Source of the DNA: Collimonas sp. OK242
Lineage (GTDB): Bacteria > Pseudomonadota > Gammaproteobacteria > Burkholderiales > Burkholderiaceae_D
Assembly: GCF_900107095.1 (NCBI RefSeq)
Contig: NZ_FNOR01000012.1
Coordinates: 122,233 to 186,232 of the forward strand
Length of the DNA: 64,000 nt
Direction of reading: 5' to 3'
Numbering within the stretch: the stretch's first letter is position 1; each line of letters begins with the position of its first letter. The notes under the pieces were generated by a model, which did not search any database, was not told the DNA's origin, and saw only the letters and a list, made by a program, of their open reading frames with translations. A program made the translations under genes and the position numbers. This document shows positions 55,099 through 63,673 of this stretch, one piece after another.

Positions 55099-55758
55099 AT
55101 GAATGATCTTATCCAAACCGTCGCAGTGTATGCCTTGCCCGTGCTGTTCGCGATCACGCTGCATGAAGCCGCGCATGCCTACGCCGCCAAGTATTTCGGC
55201 GATTCCACCGCCTATATGCTGGGCCGCATGAGTCTCAATCCGATCAAGCATATCGATCCGTTCGGCACCATCCTGATTCCGATATTGCTGTATTTCTCTA
55301 CCGGCGGCGCCTTTCTGTTCGGCTATGCCAAGCCGGTGCCGATTAATTTCGGTCAATTGCGCAAGCCCAAGCGCGACATGGCCTGGGTCGCGCTGGCGGG
55401 GCCGGCGGCGAATTTCGTGATGGCGCTGATCTGGCTGCTGGTGCTGATCGGGCTGGCGGCGTTTCGGGTGCAGGAGGACTTCTTTGCCTTGATGGCGCGT
55501 GCCGGCATCCTGACCAACCTGGTGATGTTTGCCTTCAATCTGTTCCCGATCCCGCCTTTGGATGGCGGCCGCATCCTGACCAGTTTGCTGCCGAATAAAT
55601 ACGCCTATAAATTTGCGCAGATCGAACCATACGGTTTCTTCATCGTGATGGCGCTGGTGCTGCTGAAAGTATTGTATTTCTGGATGACGCCGGTGATGTC
55701 GATTGCTCGTATCGCCTTGCAATGGATAGTGTCGCCGCTGCTATTGTTGTTAAACTGA
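55099..55758 (+). CDS. Site-2-protease-like M50 zinc metallopeptidase
   Basis: This 219-aa intramembrane metallopeptidase of the M50 (FtsH-unrelated, S2P-like) family has the zinc motif HEAAHAYAAKYFGD in helix 1 (H19, E20, H23 region) and the second motif NLFPIPPLDGGRIL in a later helix. It has about five to six helices. The start at 55099 (MNDLIQTVAVYALPVLF) begins right before the first helix. Substrates are unknown; in this lineage the gene sits between yciO and trpS. Confidence 0.9.
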   Translation: MNDLIQTVAVYALPVLFAITLHEAAHAYAAKYFGDSTAYMLGRMSLNPIKHIDPFGTILIPILLYFSTGGAFLFGYAKPVPINFGQLRKPKRDMAWVALAGPAANFVMALIWLLVLIGLAAFRVQEDFFALMARAGILTNLVMFAFNLFPIPPLDGGRILTSLLPNKYAYKFAQIEPYGFFIVMALVLLKVLYFWMTPVMSIARIALQWIVSPLLLLLN

Positions 55759-55795
55759 ATTTGATCCCATTTTATTCTGACCGCTCACACTAACT

Positions 55796-56998
55796 ATGTA
55801 CCCTGACCGTGTTGTCTCTGGCATGCGCCCGACTGGCGCTTTGCATCTTGGCCATTATCACGGCGCTTTGAAAAACTGGGTGAGGCTGCAATCCGAGCTG
55901 CCTTGCCTGTTTTTTGTCGCCGACTGGCATGCATTGACCACCCATTACGACGATCCCAGCCAGATCGAAACCAGTACCTGGGACATGTTGATCGACTGGC
56001 TGGCGGCAGGGGTCGATCCCTCGCAGGCCACGCTGTTCATCCAGTCCAGGGTGCCGGAACACGCCGAACTGCATCTGCTGCTGTCGATGGCGACGCCGCT
56101 GGGCTGGCTGGAGCGGGTGCCGACCTACAAGGATCAACAGGAAAAGCTCGCCGACCGCGACCTGGCGACCTACGGTTTTCTCGGTTATCCGCTGCTGCAG
56201 GCCGCCGATGTGCTGATTTATCGCGCCAGCCAGGTGCCGGTGGGGGACGACCAGGTGCCGCATGTTGAAATGATGCGTGAAATCGCGCGTCGTTTTAATC
56301 ATCTGTACGGCAAGGAAAAGGGCTTTGAAGAAAAGGCCCAGGAAGCCGTCAAGAAGCTGGGCAGCAAGCGCGCCAAGCTCTACAACGAACTGCGCACCCA
56401 GTTCCAGCAGGAGGGCAGTGAAGACGCGCTAGGCCAGGCCAAGGCCATGCTGGACGATGCCCAGAACCTGTCGATGATAGATCGCGAGCGCTTGTTCGGC
56501 TTCCTGGAAGGCAGCCGTAAGCTGATTCTGACGGAACCGCAAGCGCTGCTGACGGAATCTTCGCGTTTGCCAGGGCTGGACGGCCAGAAGATGTCGAAGA
56601 GTTATGGCAATGCCATCGCCCTGCGCGAAGACAAGGATGTGGTGACCAAGAAGATCCGCACCATGCCGACCGACCCGGCGCGGGTGCGCCGCACCGATCC
56701 CGGTAATCCGGACAAATGCCCGGTATGGCAATTCCATGTGGTGTATACCGACGATGCAACCAGGGAATGGGTCACCAAGGGCTGCCGCAGCGCAGGCATC
56801 GGCTGCCTCGAATGCAAGCAGCCGGTGATCGACGCCATCATCAAGGAGCAAGAGCCGATGCACGAACGCGCCCAGCAGTATCTTGACGATCCGTCACTGG
56901 TGCGGGCGATAGTGGCAGATGGCTGCGATCATGCGCGCAAGCTGGCGCAGGATACGATGCGCGATGTGCGCGAGGCGATGGGCTTGAGCTATAACTAA
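55796..56998 (+). CDS. trpS: Tryptophan-tRNA ligase
   Basis: This 400-aa class I aminoacyl-tRNA synthetase charges tRNA-Trp. The HIGH-type motif is TGALHLGHYHG (residues 13-23), and KMSKS is intact in GQKMSKSYGN near residue 265. It is longer than the about 330-aa E. coli enzyme; the extra residues lie in the insertion before KMSKS (GFEEKAQEAVKKLGSKRAKLYNE) and in the C-terminal region. This longer form is usual in betaproteobacteria as far as I know. Confidence 0.94.
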   Translation: MYPDRVVSGMRPTGALHLGHYHGALKNWVRLQSELPCLFFVADWHALTTHYDDPSQIETSTWDMLIDWLAAGVDPSQATLFIQSRVPEHAELHLLLSMATPLGWLERVPTYKDQQEKLADRDLATYGFLGYPLLQAADVLIYRASQVPVGDDQVPHVEMMREIARRFNHLYGKEKGFEEKAQEAVKKLGSKRAKLYNELRTQFQQEGSEDALGQAKAMLDDAQNLSMIDRERLFGFLEGSRKLILTEPQALLTESSRLPGLDGQKMSKSYGNAIALREDKDVVTKKIRTMPTDPARVRRTDPGNPDKCPVWQFHVVYTDDATREWVTKGCRSAGIGCLECKQPVIDAIIKEQEPMHERAQQYLDDPSLVRAIVADGCDHARKLAQDTMRDVREAMGLSYN

Positions 56999-57067
56999 GA
57001 GCACCATGGCTGAAGCCGGGATACTTGCTGTAAAGTCAATTCTTGAATCAATTCAGCGGATAAAAAC

Positions 57068-57661
57068 GTGGTGACGAATTCAATCTCACCCTGGATCAGC
57101 CGCTTCGGCGGCCTGATACCGATCTCGGCGGGTACCGTACTTGACCTCGCTTGCGGCAATGGCCGCCATGCTCTGTGGCTGGCGCAGCGGGGCCTGCAGG
57201 TGCTGGCGGTTGACCGCAATCCGGAATTGCTGGCCGAAATCGACGCCGCCGGCATAAGCGCTATCGCTACGCGCCGGATCGAGCTGGAAGCCGGCCCCTC
57301 GGATGCGCTTGCAGCATTGTTCCAGGCCGATCGGTTCAGCGCCGTGGTCGTGACCAACTACCTGCATCGGCCCTTGTTTCCCGCGATACTGGGAAGCGTG
57401 GCAAAGCAAGGCGTATTACTCTATGAAACGTTTGCCGCCGGCAATGAGCAATTTGGCAAGCCGTCGAATCCCGATTTTTTATTGCAGCCCGGCGAATTGT
57501 TGGCCTTGCTGGCTGCCGATGCGGCTGGCAGCTGGCGTGTGGTGGCCTTTGAGGATGGCTATGCGGCTGGGCCGAAGCCGGCTATGGTGCAGCGGATTTG
57601 CGCCATTAAGTGTGGCATTAAGCTAGCCGGCGGCGCAGCTTCAAGCTTGCGTATCGCGTAG
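57068..57661 (+). CDS. Class I SAM-dependent methyltransferase
   Basis: This 197-aa protein has motif I VLDLACGNGRHALWLAQRG (residues 24-42) and the acidic end of strand 2, VLAVDRNPELLAEID. VVVTNYLHRPLFPAIL fits motif IV. It resembles TehB-like small methyltransferases but has no evident substrate signature. The start is one of two tandem GTG codons (57068 or 57071). It lies between trpS and dapA on the same strand. Confidence 0.85.
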   Translation: MVTNSISPWISRFGGLIPISAGTVLDLACGNGRHALWLAQRGLQVLAVDRNPELLAEIDAAGISAIATRRIELEAGPSDALAALFQADRFSAVVVTNYLHRPLFPAILGSVAKQGVLLYETFAAGNEQFGKPSNPDFLLQPGELLALLAADAAGSWRVVAFEDGYAAGPKPAMVQRICAIKCGIKLAGGAASSLRIA

Positions 57662-57801
57662 GCAGTTTGGTCCAGGGCGCGAGTGGATTATCGGAAATTT
57701 CCGTGTGGAAATTGTATTTGTAAGCCGATTTACAAGTTGAAATAACCCATAGCCACGGCGATCCGCTACAATCAGTCTTTTATTTTTTAGCATTCACGAT
57801 C

Positions 57802-58680
57802 ATGATCAAGGGCAGCATTGTTGCAATCGTTACTCCCATGCACACCGACGGCAGTCTCGACCTGCCAGGTTTGCGAAAGCTGATTGACTGGCACATCGCT
57901 GAAGGGACCGACGCTATCGTCATCGTCGGTACTTCGGGAGAGTCGCCGACGGTCACGGTGGAAGAGCACTGTGCCCTGATCAAGCTGGCGGTCGACCACG
58001 CGGCCAAACGGATTCCAATCATCGCCGGCAGCGGCGGCAATTCCACGGCAGAAGCGATTCAGCTGACCCGTTTTGCCAAGGAAGCCGGCGCCGATGCATC
58101 GCTGCAGGTTGTGCCTTACTACAACCGGCCGACGCAAGAGGGCATGTACCAGCATTTCAAGAAAATCGCCGAGTCGGTCGATTTACCGATCATTTTGTAC
58201 AATGTCCCCGGCCGTACCGTGGCGGACATGAGCAACGAGACCATCCTGCGCCTGGCGCAAGTGCCTGGCATTATCGGCATCAAGGATGCAACCGGCAATA
58301 TCGGCCGCGGTTCGGATTTGATTCGCCTGGCGCCGGCCGATTTTGCCGTCTATTCCGGCGACGACGCTACGGCAATGGCGCTGATGTTCTGCGGCGGCAA
58401 GGGTAATATTTCGGTGACCGCCAACGTCGCGCCGCGCGATATGCACCTGCTGTGCGTCGCTGCGATGAGCGGAAATGTTGCTGAAGCAGTCAAACTGAAC
58501 AACAAGCTTTTGCCGTTGCATAACAAATTGTTTGTTGAGCCGAATCCTCTGCCCGTGAAATGGGCGCTCACAGAGATGGGCATGATGTCTGACGGCATTC
58601 GTTTGCCGCTGGTGCCGCTGGCCGCCGAGTTTCATGCAACGGTGCGGGCGGCGCTGCGTGAATCGGGTGTATTAAAATAA
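57802..58680 (+). CDS. dapA: 4-hydroxy-tetrahydrodipicolinate synthase
   Basis: This 292-aa class I aldolase condenses pyruvate with aspartate semialdehyde, the first step of the diaminopimelate-lysine branch. Catalytic residues are in place: Schiff-base K161 in [11 protein letters not shown]133 in [10 protein letters not shown]138 and T44 in VGTSGESPT. It lies 58 bases before bamC, the same dapA-bamC pair as in E. coli. Confidence 0.97.
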   Translation: MIKGSIVAIVTPMHTDGSLDLPGLRKLIDWHIAEGTDAIVIVGTSGESPTVTVEEHCALIKLAVDHAAKRIPIIAGSGGNSTAEAIQLTRFAKEAGADASLQVVPYYNRPTQEGMYQHFKKIAESVDLPIILYNVPGRTVADMSNETILRLAQVPGIIGIKDATGNIGRGSDLIRLAPADFAVYSGDDATAMALMFCGGKGNISVTANVAPRDMHLLCVAAMSGNVAEAVKLNNKLLPLHNKLFVEPNPLPVKWALTEMGMMSDGIRLPLVPLAAEFHATVRAALRESGVLK

Positions 58681-58738
58681 GCTGCGCTGACAGGCGTTTT
58701 CCCTAGAACTTCTCTCGTCTTTTTGATCCTGTATCCAC

Positions 58739-59914
58739 ATGACTATTCGCAAGAACATTTCATCGACTCAAATCAGTCTCACACAACGCAGCGTTGTCAT
58801 CGCCTTGGCGCTAGCCGGTCTTGCAGGATGCTCGTCGATCAGTTCGGTGCTCGAGCCGGATCGTATCGATTATAAAAGCGCGGGCAAGGTGACGGCGCCA
58901 AAACTCGATATCCCTCCCGACCTGACCCAGTTGCAGCGCGAGAATCGTTATGCGATTCCTGAATCGAATGCAGGCACTGCGACCGCTTCCGGCTACAACC
59001 TCGATCAGAGCGTGCGCCCGGCTGCGGCGGCCGCGGCGATTGCGCCTAACGCCACCCCTGACATGCACATCGAGCGCGATGGTTCGCAGCGCTGGCTGGT
59101 GGTCAATGCAAGCCCGGAAAGCCTGTGGCCCAAGGTCAAGGATTTCTGGCAGGACTCTGGCTTCCTGATCAATATCGAAAATTCGGAAACCGGCGTGATG
59201 GAAACCGACTGGGCTGAAAATCGCGCCAAGATTCCGCAGGATTTCGTTCGCAACACGCTGGGCAAGGTATTCGATTCGCTGTATTCGACCGGTGAGCGCG
59301 ACAAGTTCCGCACCCGCCTGGAACGCGGACCGAACGGCACTACCGAGATTTACATCAGCCAGCGCGGTGCGGAAGAAGTGTTGTCCGGTGCGCAAAAGGA
59401 ATCGAGCATCTGGACTGCACGTCCTTCCGATCCGCAATTGGAAGCTGAATTCCTGTCGCGCCTGATGGTGCGCCTGGGCAGCGACGAAGTGAAGGCTAAG
59501 GCTGCGGTCGCCAATGCGCCGTCGTTGCAAGCACGTTCCAAGCTGGTCAAGAACGCTGCCGGCGATTACGTGCAGGTTGATGAGGGATTCGACCGCGCAT
59601 GGCGTCGTGTCGGCCTGGCGCTGGACCGCGTCGGTTTCACGGTGGAAGATCGTGACCGCACCCAAGGTACCTACTTCGTACGCTATGTCGATCAGGATGC
59701 CGATGCCAAGGACAAGAAATCGGACAAGGGTTTCTTCGCCAAGATTTTCAGCAGCTCGGATAGCGACAAGGCAAAAAATGCGGCTAGTTACCGTATTCTG
59801 GTAAAGGGCTCTGAAACCGGCAGCCAGGTTGCCGTGTTGAACAAGGATGGCAAGCCTGAACTGTCGAAAACTTCCGACAAGATCCTGGCTTTATTGAACG
59901 AACAGCTGAAGTAG
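58739..59914 (+). CDS. bamC: Outer membrane assembly lipoprotein BamC
   Basis: This 391-aa lipoprotein of the BAM complex inserts outer-membrane proteins. A signal peptide ends in the lipobox LAGC, with Cys31 the lipidated residue. The N-terminal DKAP-type unstructured stretch that binds BamD is followed by two helix-grip domains (about 105-215 and 260-390; RWLVVNASPESLWPKVKDFW and VDEGFDRAWRRVGLALDRVGF). It is longer than the E. coli protein (344 aa). The dapA neighbour supports the call. Confidence 0.93.
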   Translation: MTIRKNISSTQISLTQRSVVIALALAGLAGCSSISSVLEPDRIDYKSAGKVTAPKLDIPPDLTQLQRENRYAIPESNAGTATASGYNLDQSVRPAAAAAAIAPNATPDMHIERDGSQRWLVVNASPESLWPKVKDFWQDSGFLINIENSETGVMETDWAENRAKIPQDFVRNTLGKVFDSLYSTGERDKFRTRLERGPNGTTEIYISQRGAEEVLSGAQKESSIWTARPSDPQLEAEFLSRLMVRLGSDEVKAKAAVANAPSLQARSKLVKNAAGDYVQVDEGFDRAWRRVGLALDRVGFTVEDRDRTQGTYFVRYVDQDADAKDKKSDKGFFAKIFSSSDSDKAKNAASYRILVKGSETGSQVAVLNKDGKPELSKTSDKILALLNEQLK

Positions 59915-59968
59915 GCTGGCCGTCAGTTATAAGACGCAATGCGGCGCCGTGGCTGCTAGGAACCACTC

Positions 59969-60745
59969 TTGAAATTCGCAAGTCTGGGTAGTGGCAGCGA
60001 AGGCAACGCATTGCTGATTTCAGCAACATCAGGCGGCACGACCACTAACGTGATGCTTGATTGCGGCTTTGGCATCCGGGAAACCGAACGCCGCCTGGCC
60101 CGCCTGGGTCTGGATGGCGCCGCACTCTCCGCAATTATCGTCACCCACGAGCACCAGGATCATGTCGGCGGCGTTTTCAAGTTCGCCCGCCGCCATCGCT
60201 TGCCGGTGTGGCTCACCTACGGCACCTATCAAGCCTTGCGCCAGGACAGCACCGCCGATGTGGCGCTGCGTTTTTGCCGTGACGGCGACCGCTTCGCCAT
60301 CGGCGATCTCCAATTAATTCCCTATACGGTTCCGCACGATGCGCGCGAGCCGGTGCAATACGTGGCAACCGACGGCGATCGCCGGCTCGGCGTGCTGACC
60401 GACGCCGGCAAGCTTACCGAGCATCTGGTGCAAGTCCTGGGCGGTAGCGATGCGCTGGTGCTGGAATGCAATCACGATCGGCAGATGCTTAGCGATTCGG
60501 CTTATCCGCCATCGCTCAAGCGCCGTATCGGCGGCCAGTACGGCCATTTGTCGAACGATGTTGCGCGTGAAATCCTGGCGGCGCTGGATCAGTCGCGTTT
60601 GCGCAAGGTGGTCGGTGCGCACCTGAGTGTGCGTAACAATTTACCGGAGTTGGCGTACGCGGCGTTGTGCGGCGCACGTCATAGCGAATTGGTGGAAGTG
60701 ACGATCGCTTGCCAGGAGGAAGGTTTCGAGTGGATCGAGATGTAA
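59969..60745 (+). CDS. MBL-fold metal-dependent hydrolase
   Basis: This 258-aa metallo-beta-lactamase-fold protein begins with FASLGSGSEGNALLI and has the metal motif VTHEHQDHVGG (HxHxDH), then VLECNHDRQML and HLSVRNNLPELA. It belongs to the YycJ/WalJ-like exonuclease-related group. The start is TTG at 59969 with AGGA about 9 bases upstream, and matches the usual family N-terminus. It ends the bamC-side string before a terminator. Confidence 0.88.
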   Translation: MKFASLGSGSEGNALLISATSGGTTTNVMLDCGFGIRETERRLARLGLDGAALSAIIVTHEHQDHVGGVFKFARRHRLPVWLTYGTYQALRQDSTADVALRFCRDGDRFAIGDLQLIPYTVPHDAREPVQYVATDGDRRLGVLTDAGKLTEHLVQVLGGSDALVLECNHDRQMLSDSAYPPSLKRRIGGQYGHLSNDVAREILAALDQSRLRKVVGAHLSVRNNLPELAYAALCGARHSELVEVTIACQEEGFEWIEM

Positions 60746-60820
60746 AAGTGACGCTTGACGTGTAAAGCGTGGCCTGTGAGGCGCGGATTCGAACTTCATC
60801 CGATATTTTCGATAATAAAA

Positions 60821-60847
60821 AAGCCGACCCAAGGGTCGGCTTTTTTT
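60821..60847. terminator. Bidirectional intrinsic terminator
   Basis: AAGCCGACCC/GGGTCGGCTT forms a hairpin with a 2-nt loop, an A run on the left and seven Ts on the right. It separates the convergent MBL hydrolase and lipoprotein genes. Confidence 0.92.
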
Positions 60848-60860
60848 AAGCAACCAATGA

Positions 60861-61172
60861 TTACTTGGAAGCAGCAGGAGCGGCAGCAGCTTTAGCAGCG
60901 TCAGCAGCAGCGTCAACAGCTGTGTGAGCAGCATCAGCAGCAGCGGAGCCAGCAGCAGCAGCGGCGGAGCCGGCAGCAGTTGCAGCGTCAGCAGCAGCGG
61001 AACCAGCGGCAGTTGCAGCAGCAGCAGCGTCGGAAGCAGCGGAAGCGGCAGCAGCAGCAGGAGCAGCCATAGGCGCTGGAGTGGAAGCGTCAGCAGCAGG
61101 AGCTTCGTCTTTTTTGCCGCAAGCAGCCAGAGTCAGAGCCAACAGGGATGCGATCAACAGTGTTTTTTTCAT
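60861..61172 (-). CDS. Small alanine-rich lipoprotein
   Basis: This 103-aa protein has a signal peptide and lipobox MKKTLLIASLLALTLAAC (Cys18), then a short charged stretch (GKKDEAPAAD), then about 75 residues made almost wholly of Ala with Ser, Asp, Gly and Thr. The Ala tract contains repeats of the type AGSAAADAATAAGSAA, which would be helical with one face carrying Asp/Ser. AAGGAAC precedes the ATG at 61172. It is probably anchored in the outer membrane, facing the periplasm. No family recognised; function unknown. Confidence 0.8.
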   Translation of the reverse strand: MKKTLLIASLLALTLAACGKKDEAPAADASTPAPMAAPAAAAASAASDAAAAATAAGSAAADAATAAGSAAAAAGSAAADAAHTAVDAAADAAKAAAAPAASK

Positions 61173-61210
61173 GAATGTTCCTTCAGTAGTAATCAAAAAT
61201 TTTGCGATGA

Positions 61211-61228
61211 ATAATTACCGGTAATTAT
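61211..61228. promoter_or_regulatory. 18-bp perfect palindrome upstream of lipoprotein
   Basis: ATAATTACCGGTAATTAT lies 39-56 bases before the lipoprotein start codon. Its position suits an operator overlapping the promoter. The binding protein is unknown. Confidence 0.5.
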
Positions 61229-61742
61229 CGCTCTACAGGATGTTTTCGCAGTGCTTTGCCGGGACTGCGCATCGCGATGCAACAAAAACTTTCCAGCTCA
61301 GAATTATAGCCGGAATTTGTTAAATATGACATTAACGGTTTGCTATTTGGTAAGAATTTGTATCAATGCAACAGCGCTTTCAGATGTGCTGGTAACCGTT
61401 CCTATTTCATCGGCGGGCGCGACTCGCTGCGTTAGCTCGATTTGCTGCCTAAAACGCACTCGCCATCGTTGCATGGCTATGCTGCGCAGATATCTTGAGA
61501 TACACACATTTCGCAGCCGATTTGTTAAATAATGTCACTTGCAGATTATATTTATGCAAATTGGATTAAATGGCAATCCGGTATTTGTTTTATTATTCAT
61601 GACATTAAAATAAAGTCTTATTCGAAATATTATGTATTTTATGTATTCTATCCCGATGTTTTATGAGAATCTTTTTCATCTCTCATGCCTATTTAAACAT
61701 CAGCCATAAAATCCTGATCTTTATTGTTTATACTTGAAGCGC
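61229..61742. other. AT-rich non-coding region
   Basis: There is no convincing gene. A GC-richer patch at about 61405-61495 is followed by strongly AT-rich sequence from 61500 on, unlike the rest of the window. A 93-codon ORF at 61251 lacks a ribosome site and has Cys/Arg-rich, non-protein-like composition. ATGAGA (61663-61668) is inverted by TCTCAT (61681-61686). Confidence 0.5.
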
Positions 61743-62864
61743 TCAACCTAAGGTAATCCAGCCGTCTTCGTACCAGGTATAGAGCGCCTCAAGCACGTCG
61801 GTCGAGACTTTGGCGGCGGCTTCGCTGTCGAGCCTGCGCTGGTCAGCCAGCAGCGTCAATGATGTTTTATCGGCACGTCCGGCGGCGAATGACTCGCCAT
61901 TGATGAATACGTGCTTGCCACGATACAGCATCTGGGTTTTGCGTGAAAGCGCCACGCCGCGTTTGCTTAATGCAGCGGTAAAGCGAGCGAGCGTCAGCGG
62001 CCGCGCCGGCGATTCGAAAAATACATTGGCTTTCGGTTCCGACAGATATTCGCCGACGAAAATGGCAATATCGTCCTCGGTGAAGCGGACTTTATTGAGT
62101 TCGTCCGAGATTTGCGTCAGCATGCCGCCACTGATTTCCGCCGGATGCTTGCTGGGTTTCAGGTCAGGGTCGGCATAGCGCCCAGGCAGGTCGATGGAAT
62201 CTGCCATGAATTGCAGGAACGCTTCACCCAACTCCTGGAATGGCGGGGCGCGGAAGCCGATCGAATACGTCATGCATTCGCCAATTGCCGTGCCATCGTG
62301 GGCGTATTGCGGCGGCAGGTAGAGCATGTCGCCGGGTTCCAGGATGAATTCCTGCTCGGGCTTGAAATTCTTGAGTATCTTCAGCGCGCTGCCTTCCACC
62401 AGGGTAAGGTCTTGGCTAGCGCCTATTTTCCAGCGCCGCTGGCCGTGAGCCTGCAACAAAAACACATCGTAGGAGTCGAAATGCGGACCGACGCCGCCAG
62501 TATCGGTGGCATAGCTGATCATCAGGTCGTCCAGCCGCGCATCGGGAATGAAACGGAACTGGCGCAACAGGGTATCCGCGCCATCGTGGTGCAGGTTGAC
62601 GCCCTGCACCAGCAGGGTCCAGTCCTTTTGGCGCGTGCTCGGCAAATCCTTTGCGGGGCCGTTGGCTACTTGCCATTGCTGCTTGAAATGCGTCACCAGG
62701 CGTGATTCGACGTCGTCCCGCTGCGCCAGTTCAAACAGGGCCTCAGGCGAGAGCAGGGGCTTGAAGCCGGGCAGGGCCTGACGGATCAGCAAGGGTTTTT
62801 TATGCCAGTAATCGCGTAAAAATTGCGCGGGGGACAGGCCGCCCAGGAGTGTGGAATTTTTCAT
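61743..62864 (-). CDS. roxA: Ribosomal protein L16 arginine hydroxylase (RoxA/YcfD type)
   Basis: This 373-aa JmjC/cupin-8 2-oxoglutarate oxygenase hydroxylates an arginine of ribosomal protein L16 in E. coli. The iron ligands sit in GPHFDSYDVFLLQAHGQRRW (HxD) and in the second-strand His of YLPPQYAHDGTAIGECMTYSIGFRAP. A C-terminal winged-helix-like domain follows (about 250-370). The length equals E. coli YcfD (373). The start at 62864 (MKNSTLLGGL) matches the family; the frame is open 79 codons further, but that part is non-conserved. There is no ribosome site; a TATAAT sits 6 bases before the ATG. Confidence 0.9.
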   Translation of the reverse strand: MKNSTLLGGLSPAQFLRDYWHKKPLLIRQALPGFKPLLSPEALFELAQRDDVESRLVTHFKQQWQVANGPAKDLPSTRQKDWTLLVQGVNLHHDGADTLLRQFRFIPDARLDDLMISYATDTGGVGPHFDSYDVFLLQAHGQRRWKIGASQDLTLVEGSALKILKNFKPEQEFILEPGDMLYLPPQYAHDGTAIGECMTYSIGFRAPPFQELGEAFLQFMADSIDLPGRYADPDLKPSKHPAEISGGMLTQISDELNKVRFTEDDIAIFVGEYLSEPKANVFFESPARPLTLARFTAALSKRGVALSRKTQMLYRGKHVFINGESFAAGRADKTSLTLLADQRRLDSEAAAKVSTDVLEALYTWYEDGWITLG

Positions 62865-62870
62865 GTCGTC

Positions 62871-62876
62871 ATTATA
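62871..62876 (-). promoter_or_regulatory. TATAAT -10 box adjacent to roxA ATG
   Basis: On the minus strand TATAAT is followed by GACGAC and then the ATG. A transcript from this -10 would start at or next to the A of ATG, that is, leaderless. The -35 region is weak at every spacing tried, so this is tentative. Confidence 0.4.
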
Positions 62877-63065
62877 TCGGGTTGCATGCCGTAAAATCAG
62901 GCTTGGGCGCATGAGTTGGCGTGTAAATCGGCCTGTAATCAGCAAGTGCGCAATATGCCGCGGCAAGCTTGATCGGGACAGGTTTCGTAAAAATTTGTGC
63001 TGTTGGCGAAGCAGGGCCGTTCCGGCGGGTATAATCCCAGCGCATGTTAAATGAAAGGAATGATC

Positions 63066-63608
63066 ATGAAGATTGCCAAAAATACGGTAGTGACTGTGCA
63101 CTACAAATTGTCAGATGCCCAAGGCAATCTGATCGAAGAAGGCAGCGAACCGATGGTGTATTTGCACGGCGGTTACGAAAACACGTTGCCGAAAATCGAA
63201 GAAGCACTGGATGGCAAGGAAGTCGGCTATCAAACCGAGCTGCAAGTTGAGCCGGACGACGCGTTTGGCGAGTACGACTCGAATCTGGTCAAGATAGAGC
63301 CGCGCAATCGCTTGCCGACACCACTGGAAGTCGGCATGCAATTTGAAGGCACGCCAGACAACGAGGATGAAGAAGAGCAGGCATTGATTTTCACGGTGAC
63401 CGACATTGCCGACGACAAGGTTGTGCTCGACGGTAATCATCCGCTGGCCGGCATTGCCCTGCGTTTCGATCTGAGCGTGACGGAAGTCCGTGCCGCTTCG
63501 GAAGAAGAAATCGCCCATCAGCATGTCCACGGCGCCCACGGTCATCATCACGACGATCTGGACGACGATGGCGCGGACGACCATTTCCGCAGTCATCCTA
63601 TCCACTGA
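63066..63608 (+). CDS. slyD: FKBP-type peptidyl-prolyl isomerase SlyD
   Basis: This 180-aa SlyD-type prolyl isomerase and metallochaperone has the FKBP domain (VTVHYKLSDAQGNLIEEG, VYLHGGYENTLPKIEEALDGK), the inserted-flap chaperone domain at about 70-125, and a His/Asp-rich metal-binding tail with HQHVHGAHGHHHDD. The tail would bind nickel or other divalent metals. The start at 63066 (MKIAKNTVV) has AAGGA 8 bases upstream; an ATG at 63051 is less likely. Confidence 0.94.
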   Translation: MKIAKNTVVTVHYKLSDAQGNLIEEGSEPMVYLHGGYENTLPKIEEALDGKEVGYQTELQVEPDDAFGEYDSNLVKIEPRNRLPTPLEVGMQFEGTPDNEDEEEQALIFTVTDIADDKVVLDGNHPLAGIALRFDLSVTEVRAASEEEIAHQHVHGAHGHHHDDLDDDGADDHFRSHPIH

Positions 63609-63673
63609 TTCATTAGTGTTGTGCGCCGGAGCAATCAGGACGGTTGTCCAGTCCTAAAATAGGTTGACAATAT

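Noticed and set aside
61251..61532. 93-codon frame in the spacer before roxA
   Set aside because: It is Cys/Arg-rich with no conserved pattern and no ribosome site; it probably arises by chance.
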